NCBI RefSeq assembly: GCF_000364445.2
Contig: NZ_CP043538.1
Span: 1,619,612-1,683,611, forward strand
Direction of reading: 5' to 3'
Origin: Methylobacterium mesophilicum SR1.6/6
GTDB lineage: Bacteria; Pseudomonadota; Alphaproteobacteria; Rhizobiales; Beijerinckiaceae
DNA: 64,000 bases
The notes below the pieces were generated by a model. That model was given only the letters and a program-made list of their open reading frames with translations, searched no databases and was not told the origin of the DNA. Position numbers and translations under genes: made by a program. Below, one piece after another: positions 45,243 through 54,264 of this stretch; position 1 is the stretch's first letter; the number at the start of each line of letters is the position of its first letter.

Positions 45243-45467
45243 TCAGAGCAGTCCGACTTGGCGCGGGCTGCCTCCGAGGGTTCGCCCTGCGCGCGCGACA
45301 AGCTGCGAGAAGGCCAAGGCTGCCGCGGTCGCCTGAGCCCGTGATGGGAAGCTCCGGCGCGATATCAGAACGGTCTCATCGGTCTCGTTCAGGAGAACCC
45401 AGGACCACAGCGACCGGCTGCTCTCGCGAATCTCGAACTGCACGGGACGCCTGCCTTCCTCGGACAT
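45243..45467 (-). CDS. DUF1508-like small protein
   Basis: Encodes 74 residues. VQFEIRESSRSLWSWVLLNE followed by TVLISRRSFPSRAQATAAALAF resembles the beta-beta-alpha unit of DUF1508/YegP proteins (a single unit here). Function unknown. ATG 45467. Confidence 0.65.
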   Translation of the reverse strand: MSEEGRRPVQFEIRESSRSLWSWVLLNETDETVLISRRSFPSRAQATAAALAFSQLVARAGRTLGGSPRQVGLL

Positions 45468-45944
45468 GCGAAGCTCAACACTTGCATCGACTTGTGACGA
45501 CCCGATGACGTGACCGCATCGCCGTCAAGCGTCAGCAGGACCTGACACTGTTTGCACGTCGATCAAGACGAGTTCCGCGAGTACGCGGAGTGTGACTAGT
45601 CTATCGATGCCAGGGCCGATCACGAAACACGGTGACTGGAAGCTGGCACCGCGGCGACGATATTGGCGATCGCTATTTACGGAACGCCTCTCCACAGGAA
45701 CCCTGGTGCTTGCGTGGCGATCGCGCAGACGGGGCGAACACCCACCGGCAGGCACGCGGTGGCAACGGCGCGTGAGCGCCTCCTGAACAGCGCCTGCGCG
45801 CCGGTTCGGAGAGCGCGAAGGCCCACGCGACTGATCCTCGTTCGGCGCAGGCGCCCACGCCTTGTTTCCGGCGGCTTCGCGTCTGAGGCTCCGCGGCGCG
45901 AGCAGTATCGCGAGCCAGAAGCCTCGCGGCCCGCCGGAGAGTAC
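45468..45944. other. Intergenic region upstream of tex
   Basis: These 477 bases hold no gene I can support; overlapping frames on both strands are Arg-rich. It presumably contains the tex promoter. No clear promoter, hairpin or repeat was identified by eye. Confidence 0.45.
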
Positions 45945-48266
45945 ATGAAACCCGTCAATGCGCTCATTGCGGAGGAACTCGGCGTCGCGGAGGCGCAGGT
46001 CGCTGCGGCGGTCGCGCTTCTGGACGGCGGAGCCACCGTCCCGTTCATCGCCCGCTACCGCAAGGAAACGACCGGAGCGCTCGACGACATGCAACTGCGC
46101 AGGCTTGAAGTACGCCTGACTTATTTGCGCGATCTCAATGACCGCCGACGCGCCATCGTGGCGAGCATCGAGTCCCAGGGCCACATGACGCCGGCGCTGA
46201 CGGCAGCCCTCGACGCCGCCGACACGAAGGCGCGGCTGGAGGATCTCTATCTGCCCTTCCGACCGAAGCGGCGGTCGAAGGCGCAGACAGCCCGCGAGGC
46301 GGGTCTCGCGCCGCTGGCCGAGGCACTGCTGAAGCAACCGGAACGCAGGCCCGAAGCGACGGCGGCGCCGTACCTGTCACCCGAACGCGGAATCACCGAT
46401 TCCGAGGCGGCCCTGGAGGGAGCCCGGGCGATCCTGATCGAGATGTTCGCGGAGGATGCCGACCTCGTCGGCCGCCTGCGTGCGGACTTCTGGCGCGGTG
46501 GACAGCTCGTGTCACAGGTCCGCAAGGGCAAGGCGCAGGAGGGCGCCAAGTTCACCGATTACTTCGACTGGTCCGAACGCCTGGAGCGTATGCCCTCGCA
46601 CCGCGTGCTGGCGATCTTCCGCGGCGAGCGCGAGGGCGTGCTCGACGTGCGTCTGGAGGCCGAACACGCTCAGGCCCAGTCCGGCACCCCGAGCCCGTTC
46701 GAGACGGCGATCGCGCATCGGTTCGGGATCGCCGCGCGGGCGCGCCCCGGCGACGCTTGGCTGCTCGATACCGTCCGCGCGGCGTGGCGCACGAAGATCA
46801 GACCCGGCATCGCGCAGGATTCGCGCACCCGCCTGTTCGAGCGCGCCGAGGACGAGGCCGTGACCGTGTTCGCCGGCAACCTGAAGGATCTGCTCCTGGC
46901 CGCGCCGGCCGGTGGCCGGGCCACGATGGGGCTCGACCCGGGCTACCGGAACGGCGTGAAGGTGGCGGTGGCGGATCGCACCGGCCGGATCGTCGCGGTC
47001 GAGACCACCTATCCGCACGAGCCTCAGCGCCGCTGGCGGGAGGCGGTCTCGATCCTCGGTCGGCTGTGCCAGCTCCACGGCGTCGAACTCCTCGCCATCG
47101 GCAACGGCACAGCCTCGCGCGAGACGGAGCGGCTCGCCGCCGAGATCGTCGCCGAGAACCCGAGCCTCAATCTCGCGAAGGTGGTGGTGTCCGAGGCGGG
47201 CGCCTCGGTCTATTCCGCCTCCGAGATCGCTGCCGGCGAATTGCCCGATCTCGATGTCTCGCATCGCGGCGCGGCTTCGATCGCCCGGCGTCTTCAGGAT
47301 CCCCTCGCGGAACTCGTGAAGATCGATCCGAAATCGATCGGCGTCGGCCAGTACCAGCACGATGTCAGCGAGGCGAAGCTGTCGCGTTCACTCGCCGGAG
47401 TCGTGGAGGATGCGGTCAACGCCGTGGGTGTCGACGTGAACACGGCCTCCCCTGCCCTCCTCGCGCAGGTGTCGGGACTCGGATCCGCGCTCGCGGGCCG
47501 GATCGTCACGCATCGGGACTCGCACGGCCCGTTCCGGACGCGCGCGGCGCTCAAGGCTGTGCCGGGTCTCGGCCCGAAGACCTTCGAGCTGGCCGCAGGC
47601 TTCCTGCGGATCCAAGGAGGCGACGATCCGCTGGACGCGTCCGGCGTCCATCCGGAAGCCTACCCGGTGGTGAACCGGATCCTGAAGGCGACGAAAAGCG
47701 ATATCCGTGTCCTGCTCGGCAACGCACCGGCCCTCGGCCAGCTTTCGCCCGCCGCCTTCGTCGACGCGCGTTTCGGCCTACCGACCGTGCGCGACATCTT
47801 CTCTGAGCTGGAAAAGCCAGGACGCGACCCGCGGCCGGCCTTCCGGACCGCGCGCTTCCAGGACGGTGTCGAGTCGATCGGCGATCTCCGGCCGGGCATG
47901 CAGCTTGAGGGTGTCGTGACGAACGTGGCCGCCTTCGGCGCCTTCGTCGATATCGGCGTCCATCAGGACGGCCTCGTCCACGTCTCGGCGATGGCGCGCC
48001 GGCGCGTGGCATCGCCCGCCGAAGTGGTGCGGATCGGCGAGGTTATCCGGGTCCTCGTCCTCAACGTCGATGTGCCGCGCAAGCGGATCGCCCTCTCGAT
48101 GCGGCTCGACGACCCGGTCGATACGGCTGGACCCACCCGGCAAGCCGGCGGAACGGTTCGCGAACCGCAACGAAGCCGCTCGACCGAGTCATCGGGCGCG
48201 GCGGCGACTGGCCCCCTCGCCGAGGCGCTCAAGCGGGCTGCTGCCGCGCCGTCACGCCGCCGATGA
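45945..48266 (+). CDS. tex: Tex family RNA-binding transcription accessory protein
   Basis: A nucleic-acid-binding protein of 773 residues related to eukaryotic Spt6. The N-terminal helical part begins MKPVNALIAEELGV and contains VPFIARYRKETTGALDDMQLR. The YqgF/RNase H-like domain shows TMGLDPGYRNGVKVAV; two helix-hairpin-helix motifs follow (VNTASPALLAQVSGLG, AALKAVPGLGPKTFELAAGF), then the C-terminal S1 domain LEGVVTNVAAFGAFVDIGVH. ATG 45945 gives the canonical N-terminus; the frame is open further upstream. Confidence 0.96.
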   Translation: MKPVNALIAEELGVAEAQVAAAVALLDGGATVPFIARYRKETTGALDDMQLRRLEVRLTYLRDLNDRRRAIVASIESQGHMTPALTAALDAADTKARLEDLYLPFRPKRRSKAQTAREAGLAPLAEALLKQPERRPEATAAPYLSPERGITDSEAALEGARAILIEMFAEDADLVGRLRADFWRGGQLVSQVRKGKAQEGAKFTDYFDWSERLERMPSHRVLAIFRGEREGVLDVRLEAEHAQAQSGTPSPFETAIAHRFGIAARARPGDAWLLDTVRAAWRTKIRPGIAQDSRTRLFERAEDEAVTVFAGNLKDLLLAAPAGGRATMGLDPGYRNGVKVAVADRTGRIVAVETTYPHEPQRRWREAVSILGRLCQLHGVELLAIGNGTASRETERLAAEIVAENPSLNLAKVVVSEAGASVYSASEIAAGELPDLDVSHRGAASIARRLQDPLAELVKIDPKSIGVGQYQHDVSEAKLSRSLAGVVEDAVNAVGVDVNTASPALLAQVSGLGSALAGRIVTHRDSHGPFRTRAALKAVPGLGPKTFELAAGFLRIQGGDDPLDASGVHPEAYPVVNRILKATKSDIRVLLGNAPALGQLSPAAFVDARFGLPTVRDIFSELEKPGRDPRPAFRTARFQDGVESIGDLRPGMQLEGVVTNVAAFGAFVDIGVHQDGLVHVSAMARRRVASPAEVVRIGEVIRVLVLNVDVPRKRIALSMRLDDPVDTAGPTRQAGGTVREPQRSRSTESSGAAATGPLAEALKRAAAAPSRRR

Positions 48267-48424
48267 TCCGATTTCCCAACATGCAGGGCTGCCGGGACAT
48301 CGGATCCCTCGGTCGGTGGGCGCCGTGCCGTGATTAGCAAATCGTCAACGACGAAACGGGCACGATCCCGAGGATAGGGTTGCCCGTCTGAATCGGACGC
48401 GTGTCCCGTCTTCGGTATCGATCG

Positions 48425-49630
48425 ATGCAAGCACGCGCAGTCCTCGAAGCCCCGCCCAGCCCGATGATCGGCCAGGCCCGCCTGCTCCGAGCAGCGTTCG
48501 AGGGCGCGGATATGGTTGCGCTCGCGCAGCACATCGCGTCCCGGGCGAACAACGGTATGGTCGAAGCGGGCGCGGCGCTCGATCTGGCGACGATCTTCCT
48601 CCTGCTGCACCGCTTCGAGGAGGCGCTCAAGCTTCAGAACGACGTTCTTCAGAGCCATCAGCATTTCATGCTGCGGTCGAATGTGCCGGGGGCCCGGACG
48701 AGGGTCCTCGTCATCGCCGCGCCCGGCGATCTCATGGCGAATACGCCGATCGACTTCCTCCTGGACGACCCGGCCTTCTCCGTGGAATACCTCTTCGTCC
48801 TTCCCGGGCGGGAGGCGCCGCGGCAGCTTCCGGACCATGACGCTGTCATCGTCGGCGTTGCCTATTCCCGGGCGCACGAGCCGATACTCGAAGCCCTGAG
48901 CGAGGCCGCCGCGCATTGGCTCCGGCCGGTCATCAATCATCCGCGCCATGTCCTGAGGACCTCGCGCCACGGCATCGCCGAGGCGCTGGCGGACGCGCCA
49001 GGGATCCTCGTCCCGCGCGTCGTGCGCGCCGGCAGGGTGGACCTCCTGGCAGAGGGGGGTGCCCTGCCGGAGGGCTTCGAATTCCCGGTCCTGGTCCGAC
49101 CGGTCGACACGCATGCGGGGAACGATCTGCGGAAGATCGAGGATAGCGCCACGCTGAGAGAGGCGATCCACGGTACGGGCGCGGACGAGATCTACCTGAC
49201 AGAGTTTTGCGACTACAGGGATGCGGACGGCTTATTCCGCAAGTATCGGATCGCTCTCATCGATGGGGCACCATTTCTCTGCCACATGGCAATCCGGGAT
49301 CATTGGATGATCCACTATCTGAACGCCGGCATGCTTGAGGATCCGGACAAGCGGGCCGCGGAGGCGGCAGCGATGAGGACGTTCGATCAGGACTTCGCCC
49401 TTCGCCATCAGGAGGCGTTCGCCGAGATGCACCGGCGCCTGGGACTGGATTACGTCGTCATGGATTGCGCGGAGAGCCACGATGGCCGGCTGCTGATCTT
49501 CGAAGCGGATACCGGCATGGTTGTCCACGACATGGATTCCGCCGACATGTTTCCGTACAAGCCGCCACAAATGCGCAAGGTGTTCAAAGCTTTTCAACAG
49601 GCGCTGAGCGAGCGTTGCCGCTTCGTGTGA
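48425..49630 (+). CDS. ATP-grasp-like protein with N-terminal helical (TPR-like) region
   Basis: About 401 residues. The N-terminal 85 residues are helical (AALDLATIFLLLHRFEEALK). The middle contains a Rossmann-like preATP-grasp part (RVLVIAAPGDLMANTPIDFLL), and the C-terminus looks like a RimK/glutathione-synthetase ATP-grasp: FPVLVRPVDTHAGNDLRKI, DEIYLTEFCDYRDADGLFRK, YRIALIDGAPFLCHMA, GLDYVVMDCAESHDGRLLIFEADTG. It may ligate an amino acid or peptide; the substrate is unknown. GTG 48401 is an alternative start. Confidence 0.75.
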   Translation: MQARAVLEAPPSPMIGQARLLRAAFEGADMVALAQHIASRANNGMVEAGAALDLATIFLLLHRFEEALKLQNDVLQSHQHFMLRSNVPGARTRVLVIAAPGDLMANTPIDFLLDDPAFSVEYLFVLPGREAPRQLPDHDAVIVGVAYSRAHEPILEALSEAAAHWLRPVINHPRHVLRTSRHGIAEALADAPGILVPRVVRAGRVDLLAEGGALPEGFEFPVLVRPVDTHAGNDLRKIEDSATLREAIHGTGADEIYLTEFCDYRDADGLFRKYRIALIDGAPFLCHMAIRDHWMIHYLNAGMLEDPDKRAAEAAAMRTFDQDFALRHQEAFAEMHRRLGLDYVVMDCAESHDGRLLIFEADTGMVVHDMDSADMFPYKPPQMRKVFKAFQQALSERCRFV

Positions 49631-49731
49631 GTGCACCACTCCCTATCCGGTCCGAGCGCTCATGACGGTCGATCATCGGTTCGGGAGCAGGGCCACGGCA
49701 AGACGGGCCAGCCGTCCCTCAAGATGCGTTG

Positions 49732-49787
49732 CGACGAGACAGAGCTCCGCGCGAACTGGAAAGTCCGCGCGGAGCTCTGTCTCGTCG
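49732..49787. repeat. Perfect 22-bp inverted repeat with 12-base loop
   Basis: The arms at 49732-49753 and 49766-49787 are exact reverse complements (core GACAGAGCTCCGCG / CGCGGAGCTCTGTC); the loop is AACTGGAAAGTC. It lies between two convergent genes and would form a very strong hairpin on either strand. No T-run follows. It may act as a bidirectional transcription end or mRNA stabiliser, or be a mobile remnant. Confidence 0.85.
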
Positions 49788-49841
49788 AAGATATCGATGG
49801 CGTCGCCGGGGGCCTCGCTGGACCAGCCGGCCCCGGTGCGG

Positions 49842-50477
49842 TCAGAGCTTGAAGGCTTGCTCGCCGATGTGGCCGAGTTCCTTGCTCAGATACGGATCGC
49901 ACCAGATCCTGAATCCCAGCGAACGGACCCGATCACTGAAATCGTAATCCTCGCCGATATTGACCCCTGCTTCCTCATCGACCCTGAAACGGAAGTACGG
50001 GCGTTTCAGACGCTCGAACACCGTCGATTTCACCAGGAGAAACCCGGTGGGAATCCGCGCCATTTCCAGCAGGCCCTTCGGCGCATCGGCCGGCTGTTCC
50101 GGCAGGATGTCACCCAGGAAATTAAAGGGTGCCGTGCGGCGGGAATAGGTCGCACCGATGATATCGACGTTGCGCACCAGCAGCTTCAACAAGGCGTCGC
50201 GTGGAAACGTCATGTCGCTGTCGATGAACAGGATGTAATCGGCATTCTGCTTCTGTGCGAACTCCAGGCCTAAGTTGCGCGCATCCGCGACGATGGAGGA
50301 TTTGCCGACCACGATTGACATCGGCATCTCGCCGAGGGTGTGCATCATCGACCCGAGGCTGACAGCAAAGTCCGCATGAACCATCGTGCCGCATGGGATC
50401 GCCACGGCGACGTGCGGAATCGCCACCGGCGCGCTCGCGTTTGGACGGCTGGCTTCGAGGGTTGGCTGAGCGATCAC
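49842..50477 (-). CDS. Glycosyltransferase-like protein (GT-A fold)
   Basis: About 211 residues from GTG 50477 (GGAG 7 bases ahead); GTG 50549 would add 24 unconserved-looking residues. SIVADARNLGLEFAQKQNADYILFIDSDMTFPRDAL includes the DSDM metal motif; VDIIGATYSRRTAPF, IPTGFLLVKSTVFERLKRPYF and NIGEDYDFSDRVRSLGFRIW are typical of short GT2-like or anp1-like transferases. Substrate unknown. It converges with the ATP-grasp gene. Confidence 0.8.
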   Translation of the reverse strand: MIAQPTLEASRPNASAPVAIPHVAVAIPCGTMVHADFAVSLGSMMHTLGEMPMSIVVGKSSIVADARNLGLEFAQKQNADYILFIDSDMTFPRDALLKLLVRNVDIIGATYSRRTAPFNFLGDILPEQPADAPKGLLEMARIPTGFLLVKSTVFERLKRPYFRFRVDEEAGVNIGEDYDFSDRVRSLGFRIWCDPYLSKELGHIGEQAFKL

Positions 50478-50575
50478 GTCCGGACTCCAAACCTGCTGCG
50501 GTGCCGAGCCCGTCCGCCCGCTGCACCGGATAGGCCGGCGCGGGCGCACGCGTCGTAGTTCGACAACCGCTCCGC

Positions 50576-50941
50576 TTATGTCTGAAGATGGTTAATAGGA
50601 ATTAAACGGCCTTCGAATTCACGCAAACAAGCATTATTGAAGAAATGACCGATTAACGATCGATCCGGGTTCCCGGGACAGGATCGTTTTTTGACCTGGG
50701 TCCGGCGAGCACGGCCAAGGATGTCGGCTTCTGCAGCTATCCGGATCCGCCTGCCCCAGCCGTCACGCCACCGGCCGGCTTCCGCATCCCACCAGCGGCC
50801 GTCGCCGAGGTGGTAGACCATCCGCCCGTGCGGCCGCCCGCAGCCTTCGCACCGGCTCCGAGCCCGGCCGAACCGGATCACGGCCGAGAGCTGCGCCCAG
50901 TCAATGGGGTAGAAGAAGCGGTGCTCGGGCCGGATCGGCAT
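50576..50941 (-). CDS. HNH-like protein, apparently truncated at the C-terminus
   Basis: Encodes 121 residues. The N-terminal part MPIRPEHRFFYPIDWAQLSA, RFGRARSRCEGCGRPHGR and HLGDGRWWDAEAGRW matches a conserved Methylobacterium/Rhizobiales HNH-type protein with a CxxC zinc knuckle. In that family the zinc and His-Asn-His part normally follows after RTTRVVLA-like residues; here the sequence departs after LGRARRTQV into an unrelated tail, so the catalytic half is missing. Probably a broken gene. ATG 50941. Confidence 0.6.
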   Translation of the reverse strand: MPIRPEHRFFYPIDWAQLSAVIRFGRARSRCEGCGRPHGRMVYHLGDGRWWDAEAGRWRDGWGRRIRIAAEADILGRARRTQVKKRSCPGNPDRSLIGHFFNNACLREFEGRLIPINHLQT

Positions 50942-51000
50942 GGTGGCGCCCTGTGCCACCGGGCATGAAGAAAGCGTAGCGGTAGGTGCGCAATCTTGAG

Positions 51001-52284
51001 TCAGGATGGTTCCTGTCGCAGCGGAATTTCCAGCTGGCCAATCTGCGTGTCACGCCCGCTGCGGTGATCGAGAAAGCGCAGCACGGGTGTGACGGTCACG
51101 CCGTGCAGGATGATTGACACTAACACGGTCAGGCCAGCTGTAGCCCAGAGGAGATCCGGCGCTTCGAACCGCGCATGGTTCAGGGCGAAGGCGAGGTAGT
51201 ACATCGTGCCGAGGCCGCGGATGCCGAAAAAGGCGATCACCGCCCGCTCGTCGCTTGGCAATCCGGAGCCGAGCAGCCCGATCCAACCGCTTGCCGGACG
51301 CACGACAACGAGCGCCAGAACGACGAAGCCGACCGCTGGAAGTGTTAGGCCACTGAGCAGGCCGCCGGCCACGAGAGCGACACCGAACCCGACCAGCAGG
51401 ACCATCATCAATAAGCGTTCGAGTTCTTCCGCGTAGGTGTGCATCTTCCGGTGGTATTCGTGACTGTGGTGCGAGGCACGCAGCGCGAGAGCGGTCGCGA
51501 ACACCCCGACGAAGCCGTAGCCGTCGGCGACTTGCACAATCCCGTAGGTGAGGCAGGTTGCTCCCAGGGCTACGAACCCGTCGCCGGTGCGAGACAGCTT
51601 CGACGCGTTGGGGAGGTGGAAGGTGAGCCAACCCAGGCCCCGGCCGATAAGGCCACCGAGCACGGCACCGACGACGATCTTCCACACCACGTCGACGCTC
51701 AGCCAATGGCCCCACGACAGGCCGGCGAGGGTGCCGGACCCGGCCAATGCCATGGCGAGGTTGACGAAGGGAAAGGCGAGGCCGTCGTTGAGGCCGGCCT
51801 CCGAGGTCAGGGCAAAGCGCATCTCGTCCTCGCCGCCCTCGGTCGGATGCCCAACCTGTACGTCGGAGGCGAGAACTGGATCCGTTGGGGCGAGAGAGGC
51901 GCCTAGCAGCAAGGCGGTCGCCGTGCCGACCCCGAGCAGCACCCAGGCGAACACGGTGAGGGCCAGGATCGTCAACGGCATGGCGATACCGAGCAGTCGC
52001 CAGGTCACAGCCCAGCGACGCCATCCGATCAGGCGGTCGATCTTCAAGCCCGCGCCCATCAGCGAGATAATGACCACGCCTTCGGTGGCATGCTCGATAA
52101 GTCCAAAGTGCTCAGACGGCCGCAACGACAGACCCGCTACGGTGGGGATCAGGGACAAGGCCGCACCGATACCGACGCAGCAGATCGGGAGGGATAGTGG
52201 CAGCGCCCGCAGGACCATGGGCAGCCACGCGGTCAGCAGAACCAGAGCGCCGAACCCGGCGAGCACGACGACGTAGGTTTCCAT
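51001..52284 (-). CDS. Cation/proton antiporter (CPA1 / NhaP type)
   Basis: An integral membrane antiporter of 427 residues exchanging Na+ or K+ for H+. About 12 hydrophobic segments; LLGASLAPTDPVLASDVQVG contains the conserved DP of CPA1 and LTSEAGLNDGLAFPFVNLAM the ND motif of the ion site. A late arginine-rich helix (GIRGLGTMYYLAFALN) is typical. ATG 52284 begins the first membrane helix; the open frame extends 16 residues upstream. Confidence 0.92.
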   Translation of the reverse strand: METYVVVLAGFGALVLLTAWLPMVLRALPLSLPICCVGIGAALSLIPTVAGLSLRPSEHFGLIEHATEGVVIISLMGAGLKIDRLIGWRRWAVTWRLLGIAMPLTILALTVFAWVLLGVGTATALLLGASLAPTDPVLASDVQVGHPTEGGEDEMRFALTSEAGLNDGLAFPFVNLAMALAGSGTLAGLSWGHWLSVDVVWKIVVGAVLGGLIGRGLGWLTFHLPNASKLSRTGDGFVALGATCLTYGIVQVADGYGFVGVFATALALRASHHSHEYHRKMHTYAEELERLLMMVLLVGFGVALVAGGLLSGLTLPAVGFVVLALVVVRPASGWIGLLGSGLPSDERAVIAFFGIRGLGTMYYLAFALNHARFEAPDLLWATAGLTVLVSIILHGVTVTPVLRFLDHRSGRDTQIGQLEIPLRQEPS

Positions 52285-52403
52285 TTCAGGGCGAACAAAC
52301 CCTAGCAGTGACTGTTCCGATCCCGGCACCAAGAAGGCGCCGTCAGGTTGTCTCAGGGCGTGGCCTACCGTTCGCGGTTTTGCGACACCGGCCCGAGGCA
52401 GCC

Positions 52404-52580
52404 ATGTCCGACATTGAGTTCTGGGCCTTCCTCGCGGTGGCGATCCCGGGCCTGTTCCTGCCGGTCATCATCGTTCGGTGGAAGGGCCGCCCCATTCTCC
52501 CGATTGCCCTGCTTAGCCTCGTGTTCTGGCCAGGCGCGCTGGTCCTGGCTTTGCGATTGCGTCGGCAAAAGGATCCGTAA
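52404..52580 (+). CDS. Small two-helix membrane protein
   Basis: Encodes 58 residues, with two hydrophobic stretches (FWAFLAVAIPGLFLPVIIV and ILPIALLSLVFWPGALVLAL) and a basic end (RLRRQKDP). Not recognised; the compact double-helix build is clear. Confidence 0.6.
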   Translation: MSDIEFWAFLAVAIPGLFLPVIIVRWKGRPILPIALLSLVFWPGALVLALRLRRQKDP

Positions 52581-52670
52581 ATGTCATCATAGCAGGCGCC
52601 TGAACAATGCCGGGCGCGGTGACGTTTGGATCACGACTGATCGAACCGATCCGTCTGGAGGAAAACGTCC

Positions 52671-52886
52671 ATGATGATGAAGACCTTTGCCCTCGCCGCG
52701 GCGCTATCGCTCGCAGTCACAGGGGCGGCTCTCGCTCAGACCTCTGCCGGCGGGGGCAGTGCCCAGGGCAACATCAACAATCCAGGCAGCGTGAAGAGCC
52801 CGTCGCAGAAGCGGATGGGTGGCAAGCGAGGCATGATGCGCCTGAAGCATCACCGCCGTCACCACATGCGTCGTTCGCGGATGTAA
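52671..52886 (+). CDS. Small exported basic hypothetical protein
   Basis: Encodes 71 residues: a signal peptide (MKTFALAAALSLAVTGAALAQ), a Gly/Asn-rich stretch (GGGSAQGNINNPGSVKSPSQ) and a His/Arg/Met-rich end (HHRRHHMRRSRM). GGAGG lies ahead of the ATG. Role unknown; the His-rich tail could bind metal, which is inference. Confidence 0.65.
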   Translation: MMMKTFALAAALSLAVTGAALAQTSAGGGSAQGNINNPGSVKSPSQKRMGGKRGMMRLKHHRRHHMRRSRM

Positions 52887-52896
52887 ACCCTCACCT

Positions 52897-52922
52897 GCCC
52901 CGCGGGTCTAATACCGCGGGGC
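52897..52922. terminator. Bidirectional terminator-like hairpin
   Basis: A perfect 9-bp GC stem (GCCCCGCGG / CCGCGGGGC) with an 8-base loop GTCTAATA lies between a plus-strand small gene and the convergent manganese catalase gene. No long T-run, but position and symmetry suit a shared transcription end. Confidence 0.6.
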
Positions 52923-52946
52923 TCTTCCCACGCTTGTTGATCTGGC

Positions 52947-53861
52947 CTAGCGGCCCTTCTTGTACAACTTGCTCGCGATCTCAAAGATCTCTTCGGGCGC
53001 GTAGTCTGGCGCGAATGCGCCGTAATTCCCGTCGAGTTCGGGGATCTTCCCGCCCTCAGGCGCGCCGTCCACGACCTCCAAGTTGCCTGGCGGATCGCCC
53101 GGCAACGCCACCTCATCGTTCGACCACACGCCGGCCGCTTCCTTGTAGTCGTCCTCGCTGAACGTGTAGAGGCGCCGGTGCTTACCTTCGTCGAGGTACT
53201 TCTGACACTCGGGGATGCGAGACAGGTCGATGTTGGGCGTCGGCAACATCTTCTCGATCTCGACGCCGGTGAGCTTCTTCAAGGCCAACGCATAGGCGTG
53301 AGCGTGGAGGGAGCCGCGAACCAGCAGGTAGCCGCAGACTTCCCGGCCCGTTGGCTCTGTCATGGTCTCATAGACCCGCAGCTTATGGATGCGCGCACCA
53401 CACTCCAGGTGGAAGTTGTGCAACAGGTCGATGATTAGGTTGCCGGTCGTGGTAACCATGTCGACGTTCCACGACTGGGCGTTCGAGTTCACGGGCGTCG
53501 CACCTCCGCCGTTGGCCAAGAAGGCGCCGGCGAGCCGCACGTCCTGCATCTCGGCGAACGGCGCCTTGGAGATGTCGACATCCTTTTGCGGGTTGCCTGG
53601 GCCGTTGTTGAGCATCGCAATGCCGGTCGAGACCAGCTCGACGTGCCCGATCTCCTCTGCGAAGATGCTCGATACCAGACTGTAGAACGGGCGCAGCTTG
53701 GACTTGTTGCGGAAATTGAAGCTCTGGAACATGTAGTTCCCGAGCGTCGACATCTCGCCGTACTTGCCGCCGAGCAGCTCCTGCAGGGCAGCGGCCGCAT
53801 TCGGCTCAGGCCGCTTCGGCTCGGGCAGCTCCGTCAGGAGCTTGTCGATCTTCATGAACAT
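52947..53861 (-). CDS. Manganese catalase
   Basis: A non-heme di-manganese catalase of 304 residues that disproportionates hydrogen peroxide. MFMKIDKLLTELPEPKRPEP is the family start; LLGGKYGEMSTLGNYMFQSFNFR, FAEEIGHVELVSTGIAML (metal-binding Glu and His) and NLIIDLLHNFHLECGARIHKLRVYE plus GSLHAHAYALALKKLTG (second set of ligands) are conserved. ATG 53861 follows a GGAG site. It sits among small stress-type genes of an accessory region. Confidence 0.94.
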   Translation of the reverse strand: MFMKIDKLLTELPEPKRPEPNAAAALQELLGGKYGEMSTLGNYMFQSFNFRNKSKLRPFYSLVSSIFAEEIGHVELVSTGIAMLNNGPGNPQKDVDISKAPFAEMQDVRLAGAFLANGGGATPVNSNAQSWNVDMVTTTGNLIIDLLHNFHLECGARIHKLRVYETMTEPTGREVCGYLLVRGSLHAHAYALALKKLTGVEIEKMLPTPNIDLSRIPECQKYLDEGKHRRLYTFSEDDYKEAAGVWSNDEVALPGDPPGNLEVVDGAPEGGKIPELDGNYGAFAPDYAPEEIFEIASKLYKKGR

Positions 53862-53923
53862 AGAGGTAGCTCCATTTGCGCGAGGGGCGCATCGGATCAT
53901 CTGTTTGGGTGGCCGATCGTTCC

Positions 53924-54160
53924 TCAGCCCAGGCTTCGCCGCAGGTTCTCGTCAGGCGCTCGACGTGACCAAATCGGTAAGCCCGACTCGTCGATCAGCA
54001 CGGCGACACTCAGGGTCATCCCCGGCGTGGCGCATCGGTACATCTTTGCGAGTTTGATCGCGTCGTCTGGTCCATCAGCACCGAAGGTCACGTCGTCGAA
54101 CGCCGCACCCGCGTGGCCGGTCTTGAAACGCAGGACACACTTGAGCCGGTAGACCGGCAC
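53924..54160 (-). CDS. Small hypothetical protein
   Basis: About 78 residues from GTG 54160. The segment YRLKCVLRFKTGHAGAAFDD and DAIKLAKMYRCATPGMTLSVAVLIDESGLPIW reads as a compact alpha/beta domain; not recognised. An upstream extension in the same frame to 54244 overlaps another small gene and looks unconvincing. Confidence 0.5.
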   Translation of the reverse strand: MPVYRLKCVLRFKTGHAGAAFDDVTFGADGPDDAIKLAKMYRCATPGMTLSVAVLIDESGLPIWSRRAPDENLRRSLG

Positions 54161-54177
54161 GGGGACGTCTCCTGCAC

Positions 54178-54264
54178 CTATCGTCCGCGGAGGAAGAAAA
54201 ACCACAGCAGGATAACGATGGGGATCGGCACCCCGATCAGCCACAGCAGGCTACCTGTCAGCAT
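54178..54264 (-). CDS. Tiny single-helix membrane protein
   Basis: A 28-residue frame, almost entirely one membrane helix (SLLWLIGVPIPIVILLWFFF) with a basic end (LRGR). Its ATG overlaps the stop of the preceding gene (ATGCTGA), implying coupled translation. Too short for standard gene finders; not recognised. Confidence 0.5.
   Translation of the reverse strand: MLTGSLLWLIGVPIPIVILLWFFFLRGR

Noticed and set aside
45525..46337. Minus-strand frame upstream of and overlapping tex
   Set aside because: It overlaps the conserved N-terminus of Tex and shows no motif; judged a shadow.
50656..50692. Intrinsic terminator on the plus strand (stem followed by T6)
   Set aside because: No plus-strand gene ends upstream of it, and the stem is interrupted; noted instead as a possible rearrangement scar.
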